From Hydrogenophilaceae bacterium (GTDB lineage: Bacteria > Pseudomonadota > Gammaproteobacteria > Burkholderiales > Thiobacillaceae), in NCBI GenBank assembly GCA_024709485.1, contig JANJWO010000053.1, positions 1 through 52,306 of the forward strand: DNA of 52,306 bases, written 5' to 3'. A model generated the notes under the pieces. That model was not told the DNA's origin, did no database searches, and worked only from the letters and a program-made list of their open reading frames with translations. Position 1 is the stretch's first letter, and the number at the start of each line of letters is the position of its first letter. Below are positions 1 through 9,153 of the stretch, in pieces. Made by a program: the position numbers and the translations under genes.

Positions 1-1067
<1,067 letters not shown>

Positions 1068-1110
1068 GGGACGACACGGAAAAATTCAGCGACGATTGTA
1101 TCATTCGTGT

Positions 1111-1130
1111 GTGAGGCGTGAGGCGTGAGG
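1111..1130. repeat. GTGAGGC heptamer array, single arm
   Basis: Two full GTGAGGC units plus a partial third (GTGAGG) stand in tandem between the divergent rep and apaH starts. No inverted partner arm is seen nearby. The last GAGG together with the following GG lies about 7 nt before the apaH GTG codon, so the array probably provides its ribosome-binding site. The same heptamer recurs at 10535-10620, 12690-12724 and 15440-15504. Confidence 0.85.
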
Positions 1131-1138
1131 GGTAGAGT

Positions 1139-1960
1139 GTGGCGACCTATGTGATCGGCGATGTGCAGGGCTGTTTCGCTTCCCTGCAAAAACTGCTCGA
1201 AGCCTGCGCGTTTCAGGCCGGCGAAGACATGCTCTGGTTTGTCGGCGACCTCGTCAACCGCGGCCCCGAATCGCTGCAGACCCTGTATTTCGTGCGCGAC
1301 CTCGGCGAGCGCGCCATCGTGGTGCTGGGCAACCACGACCTGCATCTGCTGGGCGTGTGGGCCGGGCATCGCCAGTTTCATCACACCGACACGCTGGCGC
1401 CGGTGCTCGAAGCGCCGGACTGCGACGCGCTCATGCACTGGCTGCGGCATCGGCGCATCGCGCATTTTGAACACGGCGTGCTCATGGTGCATGCCGGCGT
1501 GTGGCCGGGCTGGTCGCTGGAAGACACGCTGCGCCATGCGCAGGAACTGGAGGCCGCGCTAAGAAGCCCGGACTATGCACGGGTGTTCGCGCAGCTTTAT
1601 GGCTCGACGCCGGCGCAGTGGTCGGACGAACTGGCGGGTGCCGAGCGCCTGCGGGCCATGACCAACGTGTTCACCCGCATGCGTTTTTGCCGTCCCGACG
1701 GCGAACTGGATTTTCATCACAAGGGCCGCCTGGGCAGCGCGCCGCCGCCGCTGCTGCCGTGGTTCGACGTGCCCGGCAGAAAGACCGCCGGCCTGCCCAT
1801 CGTCTGCGGGCACTGGTCGGCCTTGGGGCTGTATCTGCGCGAGGACCTGCTGGCGCTGGATACCGGCTGCCTGTGGGGCGGGAAACTCACCGCCCTGAGG
1901 CTGGACGATCGCCGACTGTTCCAGGTGGATTGTCCGGGGGTGCGAAGCCCAAAAAAGTAG
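1139..1960 (+). CDS. apaH: Symmetrical bis(5'-nucleosyl)-tetraphosphatase
   Basis: Hydrolyses Ap4A symmetrically to two ADP, removing a stress dinucleotide and also affecting Np4-capped RNA. The 273-residue protein has the metallophosphoesterase metal-binding motifs in order: GDVQGC (residues 7-12), GDLVNRGP (about 36-43) and GNHD (about 62-65), with later histidines in VHAGVWPGW and CGHWSALG. Length matches the family. The start is GTG; a GAGGGG contributed by the heptamer repeat just upstream is the best ribosome-binding site. Its 3' end overlaps the convergent acyltransferase gene by 74 nt, which is unusual but both reading frames look intact. Confidence 0.95.
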   Translation: MATYVIGDVQGCFASLQKLLEACAFQAGEDMLWFVGDLVNRGPESLQTLYFVRDLGERAIVVLGNHDLHLLGVWAGHRQFHHTDTLAPVLEAPDCDALMHWLRHRRIAHFEHGVLMVHAGVWPGWSLEDTLRHAQELEAALRSPDYARVFAQLYGSTPAQWSDELAGAERLRAMTNVFTRMRFCRPDGELDFHHKGRLGSAPPPLLPWFDVPGRKTAGLPIVCGHWSALGLYLREDLLALDTGCLWGGKLTALRLDDRRLFQVDCPGVRSPKK

Positions 1961-2672
1961 CGATTTCATGATAGGCCGCATCCGCCAGCGGCCGCCGGCT
2001 GTCGCCATGGATCGGCTTGCCGAAAGTCAGTCTGGCCACGATTTCCTTTTCGCCGGCGATGCGCCATAGCGAGGCGCCGAAGGAGACCTTGTCGGCATAG
2101 GCCGCGGCGTCGGTGTAGCCGCCCGCCGGGGTCCGGTACTGCAAAGCGGCCGGCACCACCGGCAGGCTCGCGTCCACCGCCGGCTGGAACAGCGAGGGCA
2201 GGAAGCGCAGCAGCGTGCGGCCGTCGCTCGAGGTGCCTTCGGGAAACACGGCCACCCAGGCGCCGTCGCGCAGGAGCGCATGCATTTCCTGGTTGATGCG
2301 CGCGGTGTCGGCCTTTTTCGCGCGCTCGATGAACAGGGTCCCGGCGCGGTACGCGAGCCAGCCGACCAGCGGCCAGCTGCGGACTTCGCGCTTGGACACG
2401 AAATGCACGCGCTTGGCGGCGTGGATGACGAATATGTCGAGCCAGGAAATGTGGTTGGCCACCAGCATGGCGCCGTGCGCGAATTCCGGCAGGGCGCCGG
2501 CCACCAGGCGGACGCCGAGAATTTTCAGGGTCTTGGCGGACCAGCGCGAAATGGCGCGGTCGCGCGCGGCCAGGGAATAGAGGCCGAACAGCGCGGCGGC
2601 CTGGAACAGCCCCTGCGCCAGATGCAGGGACAGCCGGGACAGCCGGAACAAGCGCCGCAACAAGACGATCAT
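1887..2672 (-). CDS. olsA: 1-acyl-sn-glycerol-3-phosphate acyltransferase family (OlsA/PlsC-like)
   Basis: A 261-residue PlsC-type membrane acyltransferase. The NHX4D catalytic motif is seen as NHISWLD (about residues 72-78) and the substrate-binding FPEGTSS motif at about 143-149; SKREVRSWPLVGWL is the block II region. The N-terminal 40 residues are hydrophobic and basic, suiting membrane attachment. It lies 27 nt downstream of an OlsB-like N-acyltransferase gene on the same strand, which makes O-acylation of lyso-ornithine lipid (OlsA) more likely than general phosphatidic acid synthesis. That specific role is inference from context. The C-terminus overlaps the end of apaH. Confidence 0.85.
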   Translation of the reverse strand: MIVLLRRLFRLSRLSLHLAQGLFQAAALFGLYSLAARDRAISRWSAKTLKILGVRLVAGALPEFAHGAMLVANHISWLDIFVIHAAKRVHFVSKREVRSWPLVGWLAYRAGTLFIERAKKADTARINQEMHALLRDGAWVAVFPEGTSSDGRTLLRFLPSLFQPAVDASLPVVPAALQYRTPAGGYTDAAAYADKVSFGASLWRIAGEKEIVARLTFGKPIHGDSRRPLADAAYHEIATFLGFAPPDNPPGTVGDRPASGR

Positions 2673-2699
2673 GCGGCCTATTGTAAGGCGGCGCAGCGC

Positions 2700-3455
2700 T
2701 CAGGCGCGCCGGTTGACGAAATGCCGCATGTGGCTGTGATTGATGCGCTGCATCGGCAGCAGCATCAGCAGATCGGCGGTGTTGAAATCGGGGTCCCAGG
2801 CCGGCTCGCCGCAGACCAGGGCGCCCAGCCGCAGGTAGCCCTTGATCAGCGGCGGCGGCAGGCCGGGGGCGCCGTGGTCCAGCGACTCCAGCGGCAGGGG
2901 GTTGCGCGGAAACGCGCGCCACTCCACGGGGCTCAAGTGCTTTTTGCTGACCTGGCGGTAGACGCTGGCGGCCAGGTGGCCGCCATCGGCCATGCCGATG
3001 CTGGCGCAGCCGATCACGTAGTCGAAGCCGTGGCGGACCATGTAGTCGGCGAGCCCCAGCCACAGCAGGGCGATGACCGATCCGCTGCGGTAGGCGGGGT
3101 GCACGCAGGAGCGGCCCAGCTCGGCCATGCGCGGGCGCAGGAAATGAAAGCGGGAAAGGTCGAATTCCTGCTCGGAGTAGTAGCCGGATCGTTTCGCGGA
3201 GTCGGGGGGCAGGATGCGGTAGGTGCCGACGACCGCCCCCGCCACGGTATCCCTGACCAGCAGGTGATCGCACAAATGGTCGAACGGGTCGACATCCCTG
3301 CCCAGATGCGCGGAGGGCAGCACGGCGCCCATTTCCTGGGCGAAAACCTGGTAGCGCAGTTGTTGCGCCTCGGCGATTTCGGCGTCGTCGACCGCCAGAT
3401 AGACCTTGAAGCGGCCGTGCCGGCCGGGTGATTGGTGCGCTGCAGACGCTAGCAT
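2700..3455 (-). CDS. olsB: L-ornithine N(alpha)-acyltransferase-like GNAT protein
   Basis: A 251-residue protein of the OlsB-type acetyltransferase/hemolysin family. Recognisable blocks are the LRYQVFAQEMGA segment near residue 33, the conserved D-x-D-x-F-D-H region (DVDPFDH), VVGTYRILP, LGRSCVHPAYR (about residues 113-123) and GCASIGMADGG. In characterised members it attaches a 3-hydroxyacyl chain to the alpha-amino group of ornithine, the first step of ornithine-lipid synthesis. The neighbouring PlsC-like gene would add the second acyl chain. The likely ribosome-binding site GAGGG sits inside a short hairpin (3459-3479) directly before the ATG. Confidence 0.85.
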   Translation of the reverse strand: MLASAAHQSPGRHGRFKVYLAVDDAEIAEAQQLRYQVFAQEMGAVLPSAHLGRDVDPFDHLCDHLLVRDTVAGAVVGTYRILPPDSAKRSGYYSEQEFDLSRFHFLRPRMAELGRSCVHPAYRSGSVIALLWLGLADYMVRHGFDYVIGCASIGMADGGHLAASVYRQVSKKHLSPVEWRAFPRNPLPLESLDHGAPGLPPPLIKGYLRLGALVCGEPAWDPDFNTADLLMLLPMQRINHSHMRHFVNRRA

Positions 3456-3458
3456 GGC

Positions 3459-3479
3459 GTAACCCTCGGTATTGGTTAC
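3459..3479 (-). promoter_or_regulatory. olsB: Hairpin overlapping the olsB ribosome-binding site
   Basis: Perfect 6-bp inverted repeat GTAACC/GGTTAC with a 9-nt loop, 3 nt upstream of the olsB ATG. In the olsB transcript the putative Shine-Dalgarno GAGGG lies partly in the loop and partly in the 3' arm, so folding would limit ribosome access. It could instead be a protein-binding operator. Confidence 0.45.
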
Positions 3480-3552
3480 GCGCAGGCTAATGATGCGCCG
3501 TTAAATCCTCATGACGCGTGGATGACGCGCGGGTGACAGGCCGGGTTGATGG

Positions 3553-4005
3553 TTAGCGCGTCACGCGCGTGACGCCGCCGCCGGTCAGCACGCGCACGCG
3601 GTCGCCGACGCGGAACTCCTCGTCGGCCGCCTGGGTGATGGCGAGCACGCGGCCGGAGTCGAGCTTGACGGTGATTTCCACGCCGTCCTGGCGGGTGACG
3701 GCTTCTTCCGCGGCCGCGCCGCCGACGCCGCCCAGCACCGCGCCGACGGTGGCGCCGACCACGCTGCCGCGGCCGCCGCCCACCGTGCTGCCGGCGACGC
3801 CGCCGACCACGGCGCCGGCGGCGGGGCCGACCACGCTCTTGGTGCCTTCGATCTTGACCGCGCGCACCGCCTCGACCACGCCCATCTGCACTTCCTGCAC
3901 GTTGCGCGCCTGCTCGCGCGAATAGTCCTTGCTGCCGAGGCCGCCGGCGCAGCCGGCAATGAGGGCGGTGGCGGAAGCGAACAACAGTACGGCAAGCTTT
4001 TTCAT
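3553..4005 (-). CDS. Glycine-zipper outer-membrane lipoprotein (SlyB/Pcp-like)
   Basis: A 150-residue lipoprotein. It has a short basic-hydrophobic signal peptide and the lipobox LIAGC, with Cys19 as the lipidated residue; Gly at +2 suggests outer-membrane sorting. Residues about 60-105 are a glycine-zipper region rich in GAVVGGVAG and VGGGRGSVVGA patterns, forming two predicted helical hairpin segments. The C-terminal third carries the SlyB-like stretch ITVKLDSGRVLAITQAAD. Such proteins contribute to envelope integrity. GGAGCCCATC precedes the ATG. It sits alone between olsB and the sugar kinase gene; no T-rich terminator is visible after it. Confidence 0.88.
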   Translation of the reverse strand: MKKLAVLLFASATALIAGCAGGLGSKDYSREQARNVQEVQMGVVEAVRAVKIEGTKSVVGPAAGAVVGGVAGSTVGGGRGSVVGATVGAVLGGVGGAAAEEAVTRQDGVEITVKLDSGRVLAITQAADEEFRVGDRVRVLTGGGVTRVTR

Positions 4006-4074
4006 GATGGGCTCCAGATTGTGCGGTTCCGGCCAGGCGCCTGTGCGTCGGGCCGGATGGAAAAGGGTTCGGCG

Positions 4075-5007
4075 CTATATCCGGTAGCCGAAGGACTCGG
4101 CAAACCGGGTTTCGATTTCCCGCCGGCTGGGCGCATGGTTCTGCCCGCCGCGGCTTTCTATTTTTATAGCACCCATGAGACTCGCGAGCCGGCCGCTAGT
4201 TTCCCAGTCCATGCCCTGGGCGAGGCCGTATAGCAGGCCGGCGCGGAAGGCGTCGCCGCAGCCGGTGGGATCGACGATTGCGCGCACCGGCGCGGCGGGA
4301 ATGTGGATGCATTTTTCGCCGACGTGGATATCCGCGCCTTCGGCGCCCTTGGTCACGATCAGCGCCTCGACCTCGCGCGCCAGCTGATCCAGCGCGCGGC
4401 CGGTGCGCGTCTGCAGCAGCTGCGCCTCGTAATCGTTGAGCGTCACATAAGCGGACTGGCGCAGCATCTGCATGAGCTCGTCGCCGTTGAATAGCGGCAT
4501 GCCCTGGCCGGGGTCGAACACGAAGGGAATGCCGGCCGCGTGAAACTGCGCGCAGTGCGCCAGCATGCCCTCGCGGCCGTCGGGCGAGACGATGCCGAGC
4601 CTGATGTCGCGGGCGGCGGAGGCGTCGTTCAGGTGCGAATGGTTCATCGCGCCGGGATGGAAGGCGGTGATCTGGTTGTCCGAGAGGTCGGTGGTGATGA
4701 AGGCCTGGGCGGTGTAGCTGCCCTCGACCCTGAGGACGCACTCCTGGCTGAGGCCGAGGCGCTCGAGGCGCGCGGCATAAGGCGCGAAATCCTCGCCCAC
4801 GGTCGCCATGATGACCGGGGCGCCTTCCAGCAGCTTGAGGTTGTAGGCGATGTTGCCGGCGCAGCCGCCGAACTCGCGGCGCATGTCGGGCACCAGGAAG
4901 GAGACGTTGAGGATGTGGATCTTGTCCGGCAGGATGTGGTGCTTGAAATGGTCGTGGAAGACCATGATGGAATCGAAGGCGATCGAGCCGCAAATCAGGG
5001 TGCGCAT
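4075..5007 (-). CDS. PfkB-family carbohydrate/nucleoside kinase
   Basis: Ribokinase-fold kinase of about 310 residues. The N-terminus MRTLICGSIAFDSI is the family beta-strand, GGCAGNIAYNL is the substrate-binding signature 1 region (about residues 49-59), and DPTGCGDAFRAGLLYG (about 247-262) is signature 2 with the catalytic Asp and anion hole. The substrate cannot be read from sequence; related proteins are annotated as adenosine kinase or simply carbohydrate kinase. An in-frame ATG at 5037 would add ten residues with no family resemblance, so I prefer 5007. Neither start has a strong Shine-Dalgarno sequence. Confidence 0.88.
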   Translation of the reverse strand: MRTLICGSIAFDSIMVFHDHFKHHILPDKIHILNVSFLVPDMRREFGGCAGNIAYNLKLLEGAPVIMATVGEDFAPYAARLERLGLSQECVLRVEGSYTAQAFITTDLSDNQITAFHPGAMNHSHLNDASAARDIRLGIVSPDGREGMLAHCAQFHAAGIPFVFDPGQGMPLFNGDELMQMLRQSAYVTLNDYEAQLLQTRTGRALDQLAREVEALIVTKGAEGADIHVGEKCIHIPAAPVRAIVDPTGCGDAFRAGLLYGLAQGMDWETSGRLASLMGAIKIESRGGQNHAPSRREIETRFAESFGYRI

Positions 5008-5074
5008 GTCGGGACAGGGAGAATGAAATTGCGACATTATCCCGGAAAATGCGCCGGCCGCAGGGGCGCTGCGC

Positions 5075-6535
5075 TTACCAGACCGGCGCCGTCAGCTTCT
5101 CCCTTGCCCGAACGGCGCGCAACAGCACGATTTCGTTGTAGGCGGGCAGATTGAAGCCGGTGCGGCTGCCGTTGCGGCAGTCGCGCAGGAGTTCGTCCAG
5201 ATAAGGGAGGGCGCCGTCGCCGGGCCAGAGGCGGGTCAGCTCCGCCATGACGTGGGGGTAGGCTTCGAGCCCCGGTTCCCCGGCGGCACCGGCCATGTCG
5301 CTGAGGCGCGGGAGCGCCACGTTGAAATAGCGCTTGCACTCCCGCCGCGTTGCCTCGTACGCCTCGCTCAGGTTTTCCCGCTGCAACAGATCCAGCAGCA
5401 GCAGCCAGGGAACCGGCGAATCCGCCGGCGTCAGCCGAACGTGGTTTTCCAGCATGCGGATGGCCAGGGCGGCGTTGCCGTGGGCGACGAAAACCTCGAC
5501 TTCGTCTTCCAGGCTGTCATGGATTTCGGCGCCATTGTGGCGCCCGGCCAGCCAGTCTTCGTCATGGCTTGCGGATGGCGGGGACGGCCTGTCCGCCGGC
5601 TGCGTCGGGACGGAGGCCTGCGGCGGGAGTGTTGCCGGCGGCCAGCGCAGCCTGGCGGGCGCCGCGGCGCGCGCGCGCCGGCGCAAGGCCAGGGCCGTCA
5701 GCAGGCTCAGCGCGACCAGCGCGAGGAGAAAATGGGGCCAGCTCAGGCCCGGCGCCGGTTTCGGCTCGGCCGCCGGCGGCACGCGCTGGAGCAGTTCGGC
5801 GTTGCGCTTTCTCAGCGTGTCCAGCTGCTGTTCGAGATGGGCGAGCTTGTGGTTGAGCGCGGCATATTCATCCGACAGCTCGGTGTCCGACAACCGGGCT
5901 GCGCGGGCGCGGGCGGGGTCGGGCAGGGTGAGATCCAGCTTGAGCGGCAGGCCATTCGCGCCTTCGATGGCGGGAGGCCGCGCTCCTGAAAGCACCAGCC
6001 TGGGCGCGGCGGGCGATGGAGGCGCTTTCCCGGCTTTGGGCGCGCTGCGGGGAGGCGCCCGCTCAGGCCCGGCCAGGGCTGCGCGGGGCGGCGCGGAATC
6101 GGGGCGCGGCGCCGCCATGCGGGGCGCGGCGCCGGCAGCGGCCGGCGGTGCCAGCGGCGGCTGGCCGGGTGGCGCAGGATCGAGCAGCAGCGCGTATTCC
6201 TTCTGCAGGCGGCCTTCGCATTCGGCGATCAGAACAAACCCCAGGATGGGGTCGTCGATGGCGGCGCGCGTCGTGAGCCGGAGCGCGGCCCGTCCGCGGC
6301 CAGGCGCCTCCAGACTGAGCGCCAGGTCGGCGGGCAGGGGCAGATCGCCGCTTGCGGCCTGCACCCGGAAGCAATCGGCTGCAATGTCGGTTTCGTCGCC
6401 CAGCAGCGCGATGCTGGCGCGCAAGGGCTGGCCCAATCCGCTGGAAACGGTCGGCTCGCCCAGTCCCAGGGCATGCGCGGAGAGGGCCAGGGCGAACGAT
6501 ATTGCCGGCACCCAGCGGACGAGATGGATAGGCAT
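5075..6535 (-). CDS. Short FimV/HubP-like protein with one membrane segment
   Basis: A 486-residue protein with FimV-like architecture. It begins with a signal peptide (to about residue 23), then the FimV N-terminal domain (LGLGEPTVSSGLGQPLRASI, about 23-42, with a Cys pair further on). A Pro/Ala-rich low-complexity stretch spans about 120-195 and a coiled-coil segment (ALNHKLAHLEQQLDTLRKRN) about 225-245. One transmembrane helix lies near 270-287, then a cytoplasmic tail with FimV-type TPR residues (EDEVEVFVAHGNAALAIRML). FimV/HubP proteins organise polar type IV pilus and chemotaxis machinery. It is about half the usual length and has no pilus genes around it, so the exact role is open. Confidence 0.78.
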   Translation of the reverse strand: MPIHLVRWVPAISFALALSAHALGLGEPTVSSGLGQPLRASIALLGDETDIAADCFRVQAASGDLPLPADLALSLEAPGRGRAALRLTTRAAIDDPILGFVLIAECEGRLQKEYALLLDPAPPGQPPLAPPAAAGAAPRMAAPRPDSAPPRAALAGPERAPPRSAPKAGKAPPSPAAPRLVLSGARPPAIEGANGLPLKLDLTLPDPARARAARLSDTELSDEYAALNHKLAHLEQQLDTLRKRNAELLQRVPPAAEPKPAPGLSWPHFLLALVALSLLTALALRRRARAAAPARLRWPPATLPPQASVPTQPADRPSPPSASHDEDWLAGRHNGAEIHDSLEDEVEVFVAHGNAALAIRMLENHVRLTPADSPVPWLLLLDLLQRENLSEAYEATRRECKRYFNVALPRLSDMAGAAGEPGLEAYPHVMAELTRLWPGDGALPYLDELLRDCRNGSRTGFNLPAYNEIVLLRAVRAREKLTAPVW

Positions 6536-6583
6536 GTCAGGGATTTCGAGACATCGGGCTTGACCCTTGCTGCGAGGTGAAGC

Positions 6584-6958
6584 TCAAGACGACAGCACGA
6601 TCCCCCACACAACCACGACGTTGATCAGGCTCAACAGCACCGCGGCGCTGCCGATGTCCTTGGCACGCTTGGCGAGCGGGCTCTTTTCCAGCGAAACCCG
6701 GTCGACCGCGGCTTCGATGGCCGAATTGAGCAGCTCGACGATCAGCACCAGAAACAGCGCGGAGATCATCAGCGCGCGGCCGCTCATGCCGGGCTCCAGC
6801 CACAGGGCGAGCGGAATGCCGACAAGGGTCAGCAGCAGTTCCTGGCGGAAGGCCGCCTCGTGCCGCATGGCGGCCTTGAGCCCATCGAGGGAATAAAACA
6901 GCGCGCGCCAGATTCGGGCAAGGCCGGTTTTGCCTTTGAATGAGGGCTCTTTGTCCAT
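6584..6958 (-). CDS. dgkA: Diacylglycerol kinase
   Basis: Small integral membrane kinase (124 residues, three predicted helices) that phosphorylates diacylglycerol to phosphatidic acid and recycles lipid head-group by-products. Family signature ELLNSAIEAAVDR (about residues 70-82) includes the catalytic Glu and Asn; the preceding RHEAAFRQEL is the amphipathic surface segment. I start at the ATG at 6958 (MDKEPSFKGK) because the longer frame from 6994 adds residues foreign to the family. It follows gcvPB and precedes fimV on the same strand. Confidence 0.93.
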   Translation of the reverse strand: MDKEPSFKGKTGLARIWRALFYSLDGLKAAMRHEAAFRQELLLTLVGIPLALWLEPGMSGRALMISALFLVLIVELLNSAIEAAVDRVSLEKSPLAKRAKDIGSAAVLLSLINVVVVWGIVLSS

Positions 6959-7016
6959 GGCGGCTATTGTAGGGCGCATTGCGCGCCCTCCCAATTGCCC
7001 ATAGGGGCAAGCGCGA

Positions 7017-8465
7017 TCAGGCCGGCTTGTAAGCCAGATCCAGTTCGCGCGCCGCCTTGACGTCGTCCAGGCGCCTGACCGGCTGGGTGTAGGGCGCGCC
7101 CTTGACCCGCTCGGCGTTGGCGTAAGCCTCTTCCTTGATCTTGAGGCAGGCCTCGATGAAGGCGTCCAGCGTCTCCTTGCTTTCCGTTTCCGAGGGCTCG
7201 ATCAAGAGGCACTCGGGCACCAGCAGCGGGAAGTAGGTGGTGGGGGCATGGAAGCCGTAATCGAGCAGGCGCTTGGCGAAGTCCATCGCCGTCACCCCGG
7301 TCTCGTCCTTCAGCTTCTTCAGGGTGACGATGAACTCGTGGCTGGCTCTTCTGGTGGGGTAGGCGAGCTCGAAGCCGGCATCGCGCAGGCGGGCCATCAG
7401 GTAGTTGGCGTTCAGGGTGGCGAATTCGGCCACGCGCAGCATGCCTTCCGCGCCCAGCATGCGGGCATAGACGTAGGCGCGCAGCAGCACGCCGGCGTTG
7501 CCGTTGTTGGCACTCATGCGGCCGATGGACTGCGGCAGGTCGGCTTCGACGGCGTTGCGGTAGACGCCATTGTCGTGGATCACCACCGGCACCGGCATGA
7601 AGGGCAAGAGGCGCTCGGCCACGCCCACCGGGCCGGCGCCGGGGCCGCCGCCGCCGTGCGGCGTGGAGAAGGTCTTGTGCAGATTCATGTGGATGACGTC
7701 GAAGCCCATGTCGCCCGGGCGCACGCGGCCGAGGATGGCGTTGAGGTTGGCGCCGTCGTAATACAGCAGGCCGCCGGCGTCATGCACCAGTTTCTGGATG
7801 GTCTGAATGGTTTTCTCGAACACGCCCAGGGTCGAGGGGTTGGTCAGCATGAGGCCGGCGGTTTGCGGCCCCACCGCGGCCTTCAGGGCATCGAGGTCGA
7901 CGTTGCCTTCGCGGTCGGTGGGGATTTCCCTGACGGTGTAGCCGCACATCACCGCGGTGGCCGGGTTGGTGCCGTGCGCCGCGTTGGGCACCAGGATTTC
8001 GCTGCGCGCGGCGTCGCCGCGCGCGTCATGGTAGGCGCGGATCATGGCGATGCCGGCGAACTCGCCCTGCGCGCCGGCCATCGGCGCGAGGCTCACGCCG
8101 GCCATGCCGGTGACGTCCTTCAGCATCTCCTGCAGCTCGAACATGCTCTGCAAAAACCCCTGCCCGGTTTCCGCCGGGGCGTGCGGGTGGCGCGCCAGGA
8201 ACTGCGGCAGCATGGCGAGCGAATTGCAGGCGCGCGGGTTGTACTTCATGGTGCACGAACCCAGCGGGTAGAACTGGGTGTCGATGGAGAAGTTCTTCTG
8301 CGAGAGGCGCGTGTAGTGGCGCACCACGTCGAGCTCGGAGCATTCCGGCAGCGCGGGCGGCGCATCGCGCAGCAGTGCCGCGGGCAGATCGTCGAGTGCG
8401 CCGTCGTGGGGCGGCAGCTGCGCGTGCGCCGCGCGGCCGGGATGGGAGTGGTCGAATATCAGCAT
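7017..8465 (-). CDS. gcvPB: Glycine dehydrogenase (decarboxylating) subunit 2
   Basis: C-terminal half of the split P-protein, 482 residues. With GcvPA it decarboxylates glycine and passes the methylamine to lipoyl-GcvH. The PLP-binding lysine lies in [16 protein letters not shown] (about residues 260-275). Other family blocks are [15 protein letters not shown] near residue 65 and GTNPATA near 165. Last gene of the riboswitch-headed operon. It is separated from gcvPA by tpx, whereas the two halves are more often adjacent. The gap to tpx is filled by an ACAGAGG-type palindrome. Confidence 0.97.
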   Translation of the reverse strand: MLIFDHSHPGRAAHAQLPPHDGALDDLPAALLRDAPPALPECSELDVVRHYTRLSQKNFSIDTQFYPLGSCTMKYNPRACNSLAMLPQFLARHPHAPAETGQGFLQSMFELQEMLKDVTGMAGVSLAPMAGAQGEFAGIAMIRAYHDARGDAARSEILVPNAAHGTNPATAVMCGYTVREIPTDREGNVDLDALKAAVGPQTAGLMLTNPSTLGVFEKTIQTIQKLVHDAGGLLYYDGANLNAILGRVRPGDMGFDVIHMNLHKTFSTPHGGGGPGAGPVGVAERLLPFMPVPVVIHDNGVYRNAVEADLPQSIGRMSANNGNAGVLLRAYVYARMLGAEGMLRVAEFATLNANYLMARLRDAGFELAYPTRRASHEFIVTLKKLKDETGVTAMDFAKRLLDYGFHAPTTYFPLLVPECLLIEPSETESKETLDAFIEACLKIKEEAYANAERVKGAPYTQPVRRLDDVKAARELDLAYKPA

Positions 8466-8483
8466 GGTCTCAAAACCAAATCG

Positions 8484-8558
8484 TTAACACAGAGGAACCA
8501 GAGGTAACAGAGGAGAAGAAAAGGCGTTTTCTCTCATCCCTCTGTTGCCGCTGTGTAA
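8484..8558. repeat. ACAGAGG-type palindromic element, copy 1
   Basis: Occupies most of the 99-nt gap between tpx and gcvPB. The left arm holds three 9-nt-spaced AGAGG units beginning ACACAGAGGAACC; the right arm ends CCTCTGTTGCCGCTGTGT, its imperfect reverse complement, around an A/T-richer centre. Related copies are at 11034-11109 and 46620-46692. No T-run follows, so it is not an obvious intrinsic terminator. Confidence 0.8.
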
Positions 8559-8564
8559 AAAAAC

Positions 8565-9062
8565 TTACTTCAATGCCGCCAGCGCGGCTTCGTAATTCGG
8601 CTCCTGCTTGATCTCGGGAACCAGTTCGGCGTGCAGCACCTTGTTGTTCTCGTCCAGCACGACCACGGCGCGCGCGGTGACGCCGGCGAGCGGGCCGCTG
8701 GTGATATCGACGCCGTAATTGCGCTTGAACTCGGCACCGCCGCGCATGGTGGACAGGGTCACCACGTTGTTGGTGCTCTCGGCACCGCAGAAGCGGTTCA
8801 TGGCGAAGGGCAGGTCGGCGGAGACGATCAGCACGGCGGTATTGCCGACGGCGGCGTCGTTGAACACCTTGGTCGATTTGGCGCACACCGGCGTGTCGAG
8901 CGAGGGCACGATGTTGAGGATCTTCTTCTTGCCGGCGAAATCCGCCAGCGAGACATCCGCCAGATCCTTGTTCACCAGTTTGAAATCGGGCGCGGCGTCG
9001 CCCACCTTGGGGAAATTGCCGGCCACTTCGATGGGGTTGCCGGCGAGGGTCACGGTCGTCAT
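8565..9062 (-). CDS. tpx: Thiol peroxidase
   Basis: Atypical 2-Cys peroxiredoxin (165 residues) that reduces hydrogen and alkyl peroxides in the cytoplasm or periplasm using thioredoxin. The peroxidatic Cys is in [12 protein letters not shown] (Cys60-61 region) and the resolving Cys in MNRFCGAES (about Cys94). AAGGAG lies 5 nt before the ATG. It sits between gcvPA and gcvPB in the same direction, giving the glycine-cleavage operon an unrelated passenger; both flanking gaps contain palindromic repeats. Confidence 0.96.
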   Translation of the reverse strand: MTTVTLAGNPIEVAGNFPKVGDAAPDFKLVNKDLADVSLADFAGKKKILNIVPSLDTPVCAKSTKVFNDAAVGNTAVLIVSADLPFAMNRFCGAESTNNVVTLSTMRGGAEFKRNYGVDITSGPLAGVTARAVVVLDENNKVLHAELVPEIKQEPNYEAALAALK

Positions 9063-9080
9063 GCTGTTCTCCTTAAAGCT

Positions 9081-9147
9081 TTAACAAAGAGGACATGAGG
9101 GCAGGAGGGAAAAACGGGGAGTTCCTCTTGTCCTCCCGGCCTCCTTG
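9081..9147. repeat. ACAAAGAGG-type palindromic element, copy 1
   Basis: Fills the gcvPA-tpx gap. The left arm reads ACAAAGAGGACATGAGGGC, the right arm CCTCTTGTCCTCCCGGCCTCC. Arms are imperfect inverted repeats of 9-nt AGGACATG-like units around a short A/G-rich centre. Related copies are at 12225-12297 and 41524-41597. Confidence 0.78.
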
Positions 9148-9153
9148 GGCAAT

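Noticed and set aside
8484-8558. Palindromic elements as simple intrinsic terminators
   Set aside because: Stems are imperfect and lack a following T-run on the transcribed strand. Terminating at every junction would also silence the operon.
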